Assembly: GCA_025457865.1 (NCBI GenBank)
Contig: JALOTP010000022.1
Span: 1 to 46,785, forward strand
DNA: 46,785 nucleotides
Direction of reading: 5' to 3'
Origin: Thermoplasmatota archaeon
GTDB lineage: Archaea > Thermoplasmatota > Penumbrarchaeia > Penumbrarchaeales > Penumbrarchaeaceae
Made by a program: the position numbers and the translations under genes
In this document: one piece after another, positions 15,653 through 24,773 of the stretch
Position numbering within the stretch: position 1 is the stretch's first letter
How the letters are laid out: each line of letters opens with the position of its first letter
Notes under the pieces: model-generated
Databases searched by the model: none
What the model was told of the DNA's origin: nothing
The model's input: the letters and a program-made list of their open reading frames with translations, nothing else

Positions 15653-16126
15653 ATGAAGGATGAAAAATGCTATGAGGATGCCGGCCGATATGGAAACATG
15701 GACGGATGGACCGATAGGGACATCCTTGAAGGGGTGAAGACCCTGATCGATGAGCTCAACGACATGGAGGGGGACCCCCTTGTCCTTGTCGAGGGCAAGA
15801 AGGACCTGATGGCGCTTGGTGCCATAGGGGTAAAGGTACCTGCAATGGCACTGAACCAGGGGATGGAGCTCTTCGATCTGCTGGATTCCATCTCACCAAC
15901 GGATACCGTTCCAAGGTCGAAGAAGGACCAGAAACGGATAGTGATACTGACCGATTGGGACCGCAAGGGAGGCCAGCTCGCATCAAGGATAGGCAAGGCC
16001 TGTTCACATCTCGGGATACCACATGATACCGAGATACGTAGAAAACTGGCCCAGCTCACTGGCAAGTACATCAGGACGGTGGAATCCCTCGGTTCCCTGA
16101 TGGAACGACTTGAGAGATCGACCTAA
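15653..16126 (+). CDS. Small Toprim-domain protein
   Basis: 157 aa from ATG 15653; the open frame extends 23 codons upstream, but those codons overlap the promoter. Toprim signatures are clear: LVLVEGKKD (catalytic-type Glu48) and ILTDWDRKGGQ (Asp101/Asp103). Toprim folds bind Mg2+ and occur in topoisomerases, DnaG primases, OLD nucleases and RNase M5. The small size with almost nothing beyond the fold matches archaeal RNase M5/DnaG-like stand-alone Toprim proteins of unknown role. The C-terminal helices (residues 105-157) are basic. The gene is divergent from a RecA-fold ATPase and convergent with arcS (7 bp between stops). Confidence 0.78.
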   Translation: MKDEKCYEDAGRYGNMDGWTDRDILEGVKTLIDELNDMEGDPLVLVEGKKDLMALGAIGVKVPAMALNQGMELFDLLDSISPTDTVPRSKKDQKRIVILTDWDRKGGQLASRIGKACSHLGIPHDTEIRRKLAQLTGKYIRTVESLGSLMERLERST

Positions 16127-16132
16127 GGCTTC

Positions 16133-17947
16133 TCAGATATGCTCCAGGATGCGGACGGCATTTCCCCTGCGCCCCGAGGTCATCCATTTACCAGGGACCA
16201 TGGCCCTCCCAATGGCCTTGAACCTCTCGGCGGTCCCAACGAGCACGATATCCCCCGGTCTGATGGACCCCGATGCGGACCTTACCCCCTGGGAGAAGAC
16301 CGTTCCAGTAGGGGTGAAGTCCTCTATCTCCACCCTCCGGCCGTTCCCGGTCCCTACCTTCTCCCAAAGGACCTTGCCGCAGTGAAGGGTCGGCTGGGGA
16401 CCCTGTGGTTTGAACAGGACCAGCTTCTTCCTGCCCGAGAGAAGGACCTGACCCGATCGGTCATAGCGCGAAGATAGGTCGGGCAGGTCCGTCAGGTCTG
16501 CATCGAGCGAGAAGCGGACCAGTGAGAGCGATTCCTCCACATCGGGCCGGGTCGCTCCCTGACCGGGATCATGGCCGGGAACGATATCGGAAAGCGCAGC
16601 TCTGAGCTTATCGACGCCTCCACCTGAGGAGGTGACCTCGGGAACATGAACGAATCGAACCCCATTGAGCTCTCCACTCTCTACGGCTTGCGGAAAGACC
16701 GCCCTTGCCCCTTCAAAATAGCATACGGCCTCCTTGTAGGCCCCTTTGGTGATGATGGAAGAGACCAGGTCCCTCATCAGGGCCGATTCCTCCGGGAACC
16801 ATTCCCCTGTGACAGGGATATCGTAATGAGCGGCCGGATATAGGGTCTCCAGCTCCATGGGGACAGCTCCCAGGGGAGATGTGAGAACGACCATGTGAAC
16901 AGACCTTCTAAGGCCTTTTATGCCTGCTAGTGCGGCATTTATGCGCTGATGTGTCCTTGAAAGTGAATATGGCTTCCTGGCAGAGCAGGGGAGCATAAGG
17001 AGGATGGGTCTCTTCACCGGCATGTAATCCTCCCTCATCCTCCTTGCCCACAGAGACAGGTCAGGATGGAAGAGGTCGTCCCTGTAGGTCACAAAGACCT
17101 TCTCAACGGGTTTCCAGGAATGCGTGTGCGCATGGAGCGAGGGCCATCCACCACTCTCAATGGTCCTCACAGCAGCCAACCATTCCGGCTTACCGGACAG
17201 TGCGCCCATGAGATGCTCCCTGAGCGTTCCCTTAAGGAGCATGGCCCTGGCCAATTTGAACCGTCTTACCAGGGTGCCCTTGTTGTGCTCGGCCAGGAGG
17301 GCCTTACGTTCTGTTCCTTTCCCTGCAGATGATATTCCCATGCATGCCTGGCAGGGGCAGAAATCCGACGGTTCAGGAGCCTTTCCTTGACCGGAAAGGG
17401 GGATCGTGCCCGACATGGTGTAGTATATGTCCTGTGCAGCATCCGATCTGGAGGAGATGTCATCGATGATCTCCACTCCAAGATATACCAGGGCTTCCAG
17501 GTTCGTCCCGTTCGCTGCACCGGGGGCATAGACGGGTGGATGGCAGGGTTCCTCTTCCTTGAGGCGGCCCATGGCCCTAGCGAAGGCCCTCGGGTCCCTA
17601 AGCAGGACAGGGAATAGCATGCTGGAGATGACCTCGGCCAGAACGGGCCCTTCCCCAAGGTCCGGTCTGACCCTGGCACCGTAAACATCGGCAAGCCCCT
17701 TCCATCTGCCGAGCCCGGACCCATCCATAGCCTCCCTAAGTGATGTTCTTAAGGCCTCTGGGATAGGGTTCTCATCGAAGGGACCTCCGTCCAACATAAC
17801 GGAAATCCCGTCCCATCCCTCAATCTGGGATGTCGCTATGAGAGGTGGAGGGGTCACATCCGATGGCAGGTGGACGTTCAGGAGCACAGGCAGCGGGAGG
17901 CTCCGCTTTCCCAATTCCAATGAGCCTGCCCTTGCAGGTCCGTCCAC
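16133..17947 (-). CDS. arcS: Archaeosine synthase ArcS (TgtA2)
   Basis: 604 aa from GTG 17947. The signature LPCSARKPYSLSRTHQR (about residues 319-335) is the PCSxxKPYSxSxxH motif that defines ArcS, which adds lysine or an amino group to preQ0 at position 15 of archaeal tRNAs on the path to archaeosine (G+). The N-terminal region resembles the TGT barrel but without the full catalytic set, and the last about 75 residues form a PUA RNA-binding domain. A Cys-rich CPCQACMG near residue 195 resembles the TGT zinc site. The frame continues upstream of the GTG (GDIFRYRLGSV), and that segment also looks like the family N-terminus, so the true start may be a non-standard codon around 17999-18028. Confidence 0.88.
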   Translation of the reverse strand: MDGPARAGSLELGKRSLPLPVLLNVHLPSDVTPPPLIATSQIEGWDGISVMLDGGPFDENPIPEALRTSLREAMDGSGLGRWKGLADVYGARVRPDLGEGPVLAEVISSMLFPVLLRDPRAFARAMGRLKEEEPCHPPVYAPGAANGTNLEALVYLGVEIIDDISSRSDAAQDIYYTMSGTIPLSGQGKAPEPSDFCPCQACMGISSAGKGTERKALLAEHNKGTLVRRFKLARAMLLKGTLREHLMGALSGKPEWLAAVRTIESGGWPSLHAHTHSWKPVEKVFVTYRDDLFHPDLSLWARRMREDYMPVKRPILLMLPCSARKPYSLSRTHQRINAALAGIKGLRRSVHMVVLTSPLGAVPMELETLYPAAHYDIPVTGEWFPEESALMRDLVSSIITKGAYKEAVCYFEGARAVFPQAVESGELNGVRFVHVPEVTSSGGGVDKLRAALSDIVPGHDPGQGATRPDVEESLSLVRFSLDADLTDLPDLSSRYDRSGQVLLSGRKKLVLFKPQGPQPTLHCGKVLWEKVGTGNGRRVEIEDFTPTGTVFSQGVRSASGSIRPGDIVLVGTAERFKAIGRAMVPGKWMTSGRRGNAVRILEHI

Positions 17948-18005
17948 GGACCCGAGCCTGTATCTGAAGATATCCCCCGTAGGCCCCCATCTCCCTTGGA
18001 TGAAC

Positions 18006-18431
18006 TTAGACGTAGGACCTCTCTGAATCCTTCTTGAAGCCCTTCCAGAGCTTGTTGACCTTCTCCCGTATCTCCGTCATGTCCTCGGCCACTTCGGAAG
18101 GTTTTCCCAGTTCGGCGGTCCTGAAGAGGACCTTCTTTACGGAGAAGTTCTTGAAAGGGATATCGTCCCGCTTCAATGACTCCCCCACCATGTCATTTAT
18201 GAAGAATATCAGGTCCTCGTAGGTGAGCATCTGCTTGGGTATGACATGAACGGCGAATATCCCTGCGGAGGATATCTCGACTATGTCCACGACCAGCTTT
18301 TCCTTGATGCCCTTCTCGATCTCGTAACCGTCGAGAGCGTCCGCAAGGGCGAACATCTGCTCACCTGTCAGTTCGTCCTCGGTGTTCAAGGAGATTATGA
18401 CATCCATAGGGTTCTGGACTATTACCGCCAA
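18006..18431 (-). CDS. Conserved-looking protein of unknown function, 141 aa
   Basis: The start is TTG 18431, chosen because GGTGTGA lies about 5 nt upstream; the alternative ATG 18407 would remove eight residues. The sequence is acidic to neutral, predicted alpha/beta, with no membrane segment, Cys cluster or nucleotide motif. The stretch KLVVDIVEISSAGIFAVHVI looks like a core beta-strand pair, and the C-terminus is a charged helix (REKVNKLWKGFKKDSER). I do not recognise it. It sits directly upstream of arcS, with which it overlaps or nearly abuts, and downstream of the zinc-finger gene, all on the same strand, so co-transcription is likely. Confidence 0.7.
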   Translation of the reverse strand: MAVIVQNPMDVIISLNTEDELTGEQMFALADALDGYEIEKGIKEKLVVDIVEISSAGIFAVHVIPKQMLTYEDLIFFINDMVGESLKRDDIPFKNFSVKKVLFRTAELGKPSEVAEDMTEIREKVNKLWKGFKKDSERSYV

Positions 18432-18512
18432 TAATCACACCGATTTCCGAGTAGGTGAACCTTATCTTTAAGGTTTCCCTGACAGTTCCGTAAATAATGA
18501 TTGAGGATGGGA

Positions 18513-18938
18513 TCACAACTTTTTCCTTATCCCGTCCCTAAGGGACCTGAGGAAACCGCTCACCCTGCCGTCCTCAAGCTCTTCTATGTCGCTGTCCTTG
18601 AGGCGCTTGAGCTCCCCTCTATCCAGCCAGATACCGCGGCAGCCGGTGCACTCGTCCACTTCTATGTCCTTGACGAACTTGATCTGCATCGGGCTCTTGC
18701 AGCGGGGGCAAATCTCCTTGCCCCACTGCTTCAAACCCTTTGCCTTCTTTATTGTCCTTTCCGGGGCCCTGCTGTGGAGGAGCCTGTTCAGCTCCCCTTC
18801 GTCGAGCCATATGCCCCTGCAAGTGGGACAGTAATCTATCATTATGTTGGGACCGGGGACCTCGACCTCCTCGGTGACCATATCGACATCGCATACAGGG
18901 CACTTCATGGTCCAGGGACCTTTACCTATGCCGTCCAT
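18513..18938 (-). CDS. Protein with two TFIIB-type zinc fingers
   Basis: 141 aa with two repeats of the zf-TFIIB module. Finger 1 uses C13, C16, C37 and C40, and finger 2 uses C77, C80, C97 and C100; each second knuckle is followed by the family hallmark RGIWLD(E/R)GEL. These modules bind zinc and occur in small archaeal and bacterial proteins of unknown function; they resemble the TFIIB ribbon but do not prove a role in transcription. Met11 just before the first CPVC (18908) is an alternative start. The basic C-terminal helix (GFLRSLRDGIRKKL) may contact nucleic acid or membrane. It lies between Nog1 and the unknown 141-aa gene on the same strand. Confidence 0.85.
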   Translation of the reverse strand: MDGIGKGPWTMKCPVCDVDMVTEEVEVPGPNIMIDYCPTCRGIWLDEGELNRLLHSRAPERTIKKAKGLKQWGKEICPRCKSPMQIKFVKDIEVDECTGCRGIWLDRGELKRLKDSDIEELEDGRVSGFLRSLRDGIRKKL

Positions 18939-18981
18939 GAACGAACACTCTCCGTTTTCCCCGGGGTGAAGGCCCTTCGTA

Positions 18982-20049
18982 TCATATCATGGTATCGTCT
19001 TTATTGTCCGACATCACGTCCCACGGAGGCCTCTCCGTCTCCCTTTCCCCTTCAAGGACCTTGATAAGGAGCGCCCTCAGGGGGTCAAGCCCCCCCGGCT
19101 CCACCGATGAGATCTCCATGTACTCTATGAGACGCTCTCCAAGGGAACCGACTGCCTCATCTATCGCTTTCTGAGCGGGCCCGTCGGGGCGTTTGATATC
19201 TATCTTGTTGACGACCACTATGAAATCCATCTCCGGAATGGACTCGGCAAGGGAGCAAAGGAGGTGAAGCTGGGGTTCCAGAGGGAAACCGCAGTGATGG
19301 GTCGGGTCAAGCATGTAAACGCAGACGCTTGATATCAGGCTGAGGGCCAGTACTCCCTGCTTCTCTATGGGGTTCCTCTCGATGAACGGACGATCTAGGA
19401 GACCGGGTGTGTCTATTATCTGGAACTTCTTGCGCTTCTCCTCGAAATACCCCACTATGAGCTCCTGGGTCGTGAAAGGGTAAGGAGCGACCTTCGGGTC
19501 GGCGGTCGATATGGACCTCACAAGCTGTGATTTGCCCACGGACGGGAAACCTGCAACGACCGCTGTGGGGATGGAAGTAGGGATCGATGGGATGGCCTTG
19601 AACTTCTCCCTTACGGCCGAAAGGGTCCTCAGGTCCGTATCCAGGGCGTTGACCATGGACGAGAACCTCCCGAAGGCCTCGTTCCTCTTCATCTCCATGA
19701 ATGTGGTGTTCCTTGTCCTTGAAAGCTGCGAATTGGTCTTCTTCTTTATTATCAATATCTGCTTCCTGACACCGTTCATCCTGCCAAGTATCCTTCTGAT
19801 GTCGTCTATGGAATGGAGCAGGTCCATGAGCGCAAGGTAAAAAGGAGGGACCCTGTCGAAGCTGGGGAATGCTTTGATGTACCTTTCAAGGACAGTATCT
19901 ATCACATCCCCTGCCGATTCGACCTTGGCGATGTTGAGCTTTCTCATACGGAAGACGAACTCTCGGTCCTCGACCTGAACCTTGCCCGCTTTCCTGAAGG
20001 CCTTATCCAGTATCTCCTGGGATGTCATTATGGTGGGTATCTTGAACAT
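18982..20049 (-). CDS. Nucleolar-type GTPase Nog1 (archaeal)
   Basis: 355 aa. The N-terminal helical domain (about 1-155, starting IPTIMTSQEILDKAF) is typical of Nog1, followed by an Obg-type G domain: GFPSVGKS (167-174, G1), DTPGLLDRP (213-221, G3) and NKID (281-284, G4). Nog1 proteins assist large ribosomal subunit assembly; archaea carry a short form lacking the eukaryotic C-terminal region, as here. The ATG at 20049 matches family N-termini, which means the first 47 bp overlap the end of the TIGR03790-type gene in another frame. That overlap suggests transcription read-through from the upstream gene, or a promoter buried inside it. Confidence 0.92.
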   Translation of the reverse strand: MFKIPTIMTSQEILDKAFRKAGKVQVEDREFVFRMRKLNIAKVESAGDVIDTVLERYIKAFPSFDRVPPFYLALMDLLHSIDDIRRILGRMNGVRKQILIIKKKTNSQLSRTRNTTFMEMKRNEAFGRFSSMVNALDTDLRTLSAVREKFKAIPSIPTSIPTAVVAGFPSVGKSQLVRSISTADPKVAPYPFTTQELIVGYFEEKRKKFQIIDTPGLLDRPFIERNPIEKQGVLALSLISSVCVYMLDPTHHCGFPLEPQLHLLCSLAESIPEMDFIVVVNKIDIKRPDGPAQKAIDEAVGSLGERLIEYMEISSVEPGGLDPLRALLIKVLEGERETERPPWDVMSDNKDDTMI

Positions 20050-23000
20050 CTGTTACCTGCGGCACCACCTCATCCCCCTTATTTATAGGTTGGGTGAGGT
20101 CGAACGGGAGGGGCTCAGGAACGGATCCTGGACCCGAAGGGACCGATGCCATAGGCACATCGGAAGGGACCGCTTCGGCAGGCCTTCTGGGCCCCAGTTC
20201 GTGTACCTCCTCTATGTCCTCGGGCCTGGAAGGTCTCTGCCTCGGCCTTTCCGACTCCTTGGTCCCCGGTTTATGGTAGGATGAACCGTCGTTCAGCTCC
20301 CTGCCAGGAGGCAGAGGTGCGGGGGGAAGTCCATGGGGTTGGTCGCCTTGGGTCAATCCGGCAGGTCCCGGAGGTAGGTTCCCGAGCGTGTTCGTCCCCA
20401 GTTGAACGGCCATGGGCGGGGGTGCCCTGAGGGTCGGTTCCCTCTTTCTCTTGACAACAATTATAAGGACCAACATTACAGCAATGAGGAGGATTACAAG
20501 GAACGCGAAGAGAATGATGAATATCAGGGTACTGTCATCATCTTCCGAGATCCCATCATCATCCTGTTCTTGAGGCTTTTCCACCTTCACCTCAAGTGTG
20601 CTCCTCAAGACAATATCCCTTCCAAGGTCATCTCTCATGTTCAAGGATAGGGAGGTCGGGACCTCCGTTACGTTGAACACTGCTGTCCAAATGGTCCCGC
20701 TCACATCCCCTGACAGAATTTCGGACCCGACCACGGTACCGTTCCGGTCCCCGAGGACCGCTTCTGCCGCTACAGGCAGGGAGGACCCTGTCACAGGGGT
20801 CATGACAACCTCCAATGAACAGGTCATATTGACATCGACGGTGGCCTTCGCTGACAGGAGGACTGGTGTTGGAGCATCCACAATTACAATGGTCCGCACG
20901 GTTACGTTATCGGTCCCCCCGTCCTTGTCCACCACTACAAGGTCCAGACCGTAAGGGCCTATGGACCAGGCAGTTCCAACGGAGACCCTGACATGGAGCG
21001 TCTGGTCCGGCCTGGGCTCGAATGAGAGTTCCCTGAGAGCAGCACCCTGAGGGTCGGTCAGCATTGCCGTGGGTCGGAGCGTCCAGAGGTCACCATCACT
21101 GTCCACAACAGGGACCTTTATCGAGAACGAGGAACCCCTCATTACCTTCTCGCCGGGGGAGCCCTCGCCCTCCGGGTAGATAACCCTGACCTCGCCTATC
21201 GTAGGAAGGATGTTGACGAGCTTCAATGCCCCCGGGTACCTGAAAACGGACCCATCGTACTCATCATCCTCGTAGATGACCTCCAGAGTGTAATTGCCCA
21301 CTATGAGGCCTGAACTGCTTATTAGGAGCTCCAGGACCTCTCCGCTCCTACCCGAGAGCTCCTTGCTAAGTACGGTCTCTTTGGTACCTTCACCCTCGGG
21401 TCCAATGAGCTTGGCCTCCAGCTTGTTAGGAGGTAGGCCCTCGGGGTCCGTGAACTTGATGGTGAAGGTGGTGGTGGACAGTCTGTTCATCTCCTTCCCG
21501 AGACCGCCGACCTCGAGGACGGGGATACCGTTGTTGGTGTGAACGACACCGGTCCAAGTGGCCTGAGCCCCGTCCCTGTCAACGGCCGTGGCCTTGAACT
21601 CCCAGGTCCTGGACCTCTCGAACGATGGTAGTTCGAACGACAGCAGGCCTGACAGGCCCGAGGTCAACACCTCCTTGTTCGGTCGAATGGTATCCCCCAT
21701 GGAGCTTACCGTCGTTGCCTGGACAGTGAGGTTACCGTCAGGTGTGTCGGGGTCCGACCATGAAAGGGACAATGTTGCGTTCGAACCCCTCATGATCTCA
21801 TTGGAGGCGAAGTACCCTTCCAGCTCTGGTTGGAAGTTCTGGACCTTGAACGCACCATAGAGCAGCTCATCATCATAGCTCCCGTGCTCATCGGTGTATC
21901 TGGCGATGACAGTGTAGAAACCCAAAGAGGCGTTCCATTCAGGAACGAAAGAGAAGTTCGCCTTGAGCGATGCTCCGTTGTCAATGATGTAGGAAAGGTT
22001 CGGCCGTAGCTCGTTCCCGTAAGGATCCTTCAACCTAATGTCTAACCGGTCGGTCCCGATCCCTCCATCCTCGTCCATGAGGAGCGCTGTGATGTTCACC
22101 GGTTCGGTCCTCCTTACCTCAGAAGCTCCCATTTCCAACAGGACCTTGGGCAATCTGTTCACTGAGACAAACCTCATCACTTCGTTGTTGTATGGGTCCA
22201 TCTCCCAGACAGCCCCGTCGGAGTTGAGGACGACCTTGAACTCGTGGGGCCCGAGTATCAGGGGTTCATCCTTGTAAGATAAATTGATGTACTTCAGCTC
22301 GTTCGAAGAGAGCGAGATATCGTAGGTATCGAGCTTCAGACCGTCCATGTACAGCTCGACCTTCCCTCCAGCGGCTATGTTCCCCTTTCCCTTGTTGTAA
22401 AGTGCTATCGAAAGATGCGGAGCGCCATCATCGACATAGGTCGATATCGGCTCCCCATCCTCCGGGAAGCCCATGTCCGCCCTCTCGTTGAGGTAGGGTG
22501 CGCATTTTGGGTCGCCCAGGACCGTATCCATCCATGAACCGAACTCGGAGCCCATCCAGTACGCTTCGGCAAGATTGTAGCTGGAATAGTAGGCGGGGAA
22601 CAGTATGTCAGCATGGGATATTGCGGAGAGGAACGGTTCGTAGACATACCCCTTCACTCCGGTGACGCCGTCCCTTATCAGGTCAGCGACAAGGGACTGC
22701 CCGTACCATGTCCCGTAGGCCATGGACCTGCCGCCGGTCGAAACGCATGTCTCGGCAATACCACCAGGTACCCACTGATTATGAGGACGGATCACCCTCA
22801 GAACGACGTTGTCCCAGTACGCGGTTCCGGTCCCTGCTAGTTCGATCACGACCCTTATCCGGACCATGTCATACCTATTCTCTATGACTCCCTGAAAGCT
22901 CTCCCATGCACGTGAGCCAGTCCTGTTGTAGAACTCCTTGAAATATACCTTTTTCCCGGTCAGGTCGAACCCCTCAGCGAATGCCCTTGCAGGTCCTCCT

Positions 23001-24112
23001 GTGACGGAGGCAAGGTTGACCCTTCCCTCGAAGATGAACCTATGGTCCAGATAGGCTGTATTGTACGACTGGTCAGCAAGGAGACCGTTGCTTATGGAGG
23101 ACCTTGTCATCTTCAAGGAGAATGACCCGTCATCAACGTTCTCCTGCGACCTCTCTGCGCTCCCCACATACTGTAAAAGCCTCCATGAGGCAGGAACGGT
23201 GTCCGTCCCCCTCTCAAAATCGGAATTGGAAAGGAGCCATTTCCCCCAGTCCCCATCATTGGACCCCCACGAGAAATAGGCGGATGTGTTGGTCCATTCC
23301 GTTCTGAACGTGTTGTTCATATCAAGGAGGGATTCGTGCCCGTTCTCGACCAGCCAATCGTGGGCATTGACCATCCAGTAGTTGCCTATCCCGTAACCGC
23401 TCGCCGAATACCCCTTGGTGGGGTCGGTATCCAGAAGGGCCCTACCCCGGACCCCGAGCGAGGGTTCGGCCAGGTCGACGAGCCTCATCGCCTCTTCCTT
23501 GGTGTATCCGTCCAGTCTTGTGACCAATCGGATACCGTATGTCTCCCTCGAAAAGGGCCCCCACGATTCGAAATAGGGATTGTCTATCCATCCGTTGCTG
23601 TGAATGGACCCTTCAAGTGAACTGTCAAGGAGCATGAGCTCGGAGTCGACCGACGACATTCTCCAGTTGTTACCAGAGACCCTCAGAGGCACCCCTTTGG
23701 TCGTGACCATGTATTGTATCTTGTCCGACAGGCCTCTCTTAGAGAGGTTCTCCTTCACCTGCCTTGCGAGCTCATCGAACTCACCGGGGCTGATGGTCTC
23801 CTGGTTGGGGACGCTTAGGTTTATGATGTTCTCCACCGGCAGTCCTCTCCTCATTGCGAAATAGGTCCCTATCTCTCGGGATATCACGGAGTTATCGTTG
23901 ACGAGCAGAGCAACATCTTCATACCTGACGATCCCTCCGTAGAGACCGTTCAAGGAACCGTTCATGGGACCTCTGGTCGGATAGAGCAATGGTAGGACCG
24001 AGGAGGTATGTCCATCATAACATTCCGATCCGACATCAAAGGAGAGACCATCGACCCATATCACAGGGGCCAAAAGCAATAAGAACGCTCCAACGATGGT
24101 CGCTGCCTTCAT
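20003..24112 (-). CDS. TIGR03790-type surface protein with Ig-like stalk, membrane anchor and Pro-rich tail
   Basis: 1369 aa from ATG 24112 (GGAGG 9 nt upstream; a TTG at 24115 also fits). After a signal peptide (1-24) comes a TIGR03790-type domain (about 40-510), recognisable from KIQYMVTTKGVPLRV, ALLDTDPTKGY, AYFSWGSNDGDW, GVTGVKGYVYEPFL and VLGDPKCAPY. It is split by an inserted jelly-roll, carbohydrate-binding-like region (about 290-430). Several Ig-like modules (about 530-1180), one membrane helix (about 1190-1215) and a roughly 150-residue Pro/Gly-rich cytoplasmic tail follow. The family is widespread in planctomycetes and archaea with unknown biochemical role. The 3' end overlaps nog1 by 47 bp. 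Confidence 0.8.
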   Translation of the reverse strand: MKAATIVGAFLLLLAPVIWVDGLSFDVGSECYDGHTSSVLPLLYPTRGPMNGSLNGLYGGIVRYEDVALLVNDNSVISREIGTYFAMRRGLPVENIINLSVPNQETISPGEFDELARQVKENLSKRGLSDKIQYMVTTKGVPLRVSGNNWRMSSVDSELMLLDSSLEGSIHSNGWIDNPYFESWGPFSRETYGIRLVTRLDGYTKEEAMRLVDLAEPSLGVRGRALLDTDPTKGYSASGYGIGNYWMVNAHDWLVENGHESLLDMNNTFRTEWTNTSAYFSWGSNDGDWGKWLLSNSDFERGTDTVPASWRLLQYVGSAERSQENVDDGSFSLKMTRSSISNGLLADQSYNTAYLDHRFIFEGRVNLASVTGGPARAFAEGFDLTGKKVYFKEFYNRTGSRAWESFQGVIENRYDMVRIRVVIELAGTGTAYWDNVVLRVIRPHNQWVPGGIAETCVSTGGRSMAYGTWYGQSLVADLIRDGVTGVKGYVYEPFLSAISHADILFPAYYSSYNLAEAYWMGSEFGSWMDTVLGDPKCAPYLNERADMGFPEDGEPISTYVDDGAPHLSIALYNKGKGNIAAGGKVELYMDGLKLDTYDISLSSNELKYINLSYKDEPLILGPHEFKVVLNSDGAVWEMDPYNNEVMRFVSVNRLPKVLLEMGASEVRRTEPVNITALLMDEDGGIGTDRLDIRLKDPYGNELRPNLSYIIDNGASLKANFSFVPEWNASLGFYTVIARYTDEHGSYDDELLYGAFKVQNFQPELEGYFASNEIMRGSNATLSLSWSDPDTPDGNLTVQATTVSSMGDTIRPNKEVLTSGLSGLLSFELPSFERSRTWEFKATAVDRDGAQATWTGVVHTNNGIPVLEVGGLGKEMNRLSTTTFTIKFTDPEGLPPNKLEAKLIGPEGEGTKETVLSKELSGRSGEVLELLISSSGLIVGNYTLEVIYEDDEYDGSVFRYPGALKLVNILPTIGEVRVIYPEGEGSPGEKVMRGSSFSIKVPVVDSDGDLWTLRPTAMLTDPQGAALRELSFEPRPDQTLHVRVSVGTAWSIGPYGLDLVVVDKDGGTDNVTVRTIVIVDAPTPVLLSAKATVDVNMTCSLEVVMTPVTGSSLPVAAEAVLGDRNGTVVGSEILSGDVSGTIWTAVFNVTEVPTSLSLNMRDDLGRDIVLRSTLEVKVEKPQEQDDDGISEDDDSTLIFIILFAFLVILLIAVMLVLIIVVKRKREPTLRAPPPMAVQLGTNTLGNLPPGPAGLTQGDQPHGLPPAPLPPGRELNDGSSYHKPGTKESERPRQRPSRPEDIEEVHELGPRRPAEAVPSDVPMASVPSGPGSVPEPLPFDLTQPINKGDEVVPQVTDVQDTHHNDIPGDTG

Positions 24113-24188
24113 CAAAATGGTCCTCCGAGCACTTCAGGATGGAAGGTATCTTTCCTCCACGATAATAATACTACTGTTATGGGACATA

Positions 24189-24713
24189 TCATCTGACTGT
24201 CTGAGAGAGCATCCTTCCGAGCTCTTGGAGGAAAACTGAAAGGGGCATCCCTTCTTCCCATTCCAGGACGTGGTTGCCGCCCGATGTCTCCCTTATAGGT
24301 GGGATCCTCTCGTTCAGGAGCCTCGAGAAGTACCTGAGACCCTCGATCCTTATCGTGAAGACCCTCCAGGGATCACCTGTTACCTTCTTCATCCTGTAAG
24401 CGTAGATAGGGAAGGTGTTGGCCCTCTTGCATTCGATTATGAACTGCTCCAGCTGCTCCTTGAGCTTAGGTTTGGAGAGATATAGCTTTTCATGGATGGA
24501 GGATTTAACCTCGATGGGAAAGGAGAGCTCGCCCCTTAAAGCCACAAGGTCCACACCGAACGAGCCCGCACCCCTCACCACCATGAAAGGATATGTTTCC
24601 ATCATCTGGTAGCCCTGGCATTGGAAGGCATCGCAGGTCCTCATGAGCCTGCGAAGGGTCTCCATATCGCCACCAAGGAGCCTTTTTAACTCCCTCTCGT
24701 AATCTGTTCCCAT
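24189..24713 (-). CDS. Archaeal Holliday junction resolvase Hjc-like nuclease
   Basis: 174 aa. The PD-(D/E)XK nuclease signature is complete: Glu7 in YERELKRLL, RGAGSFGVD (47-55, with Asp55) and IEVKSS (Glu68, Lys70), followed by the Hjc-like KLYLSKPKLKEQLEQF segment. Hjc cuts four-way DNA junctions during recombination and fork repair. The protein is longer than typical Hjc (about 120-145 aa), with an N-terminal insertion between Leu13 and Arg47 and a C-terminal extension of about 40 residues. A TATA element (CTTTTTAAAAAGG, 24729-24741) lies about 22 bp before the ATG, so the transcript is probably leaderless and separate from the agmatinase gene. Other PD-(D/E)XK nucleases of the same fold remain possible. 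Confidence 0.8.
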   Translation of the reverse strand: MGTDYERELKRLLGGDMETLRRLMRTCDAFQCQGYQMMETYPFMVVRGAGSFGVDLVALRGELSFPIEVKSSIHEKLYLSKPKLKEQLEQFIIECKRANTFPIYAYRMKKVTGDPWRVFTIRIEGLRYFSRLLNERIPPIRETSGGNHVLEWEEGMPLSVFLQELGRMLSQTVR

Positions 24714-24773
24714 CCGGAACGTCCATAGGACCTTACCTTTTTAAAAAGACCAAGGGGGGTGGGCGAAGGTAAC

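Noticed and set aside
24189-24713. Restriction endonuclease for the PD-(D/E)XK protein.
   Set aside because: No methyltransferase gene is adjacent, and the GAGS...D...EVKSS pattern with the following segment fits Hjc better.
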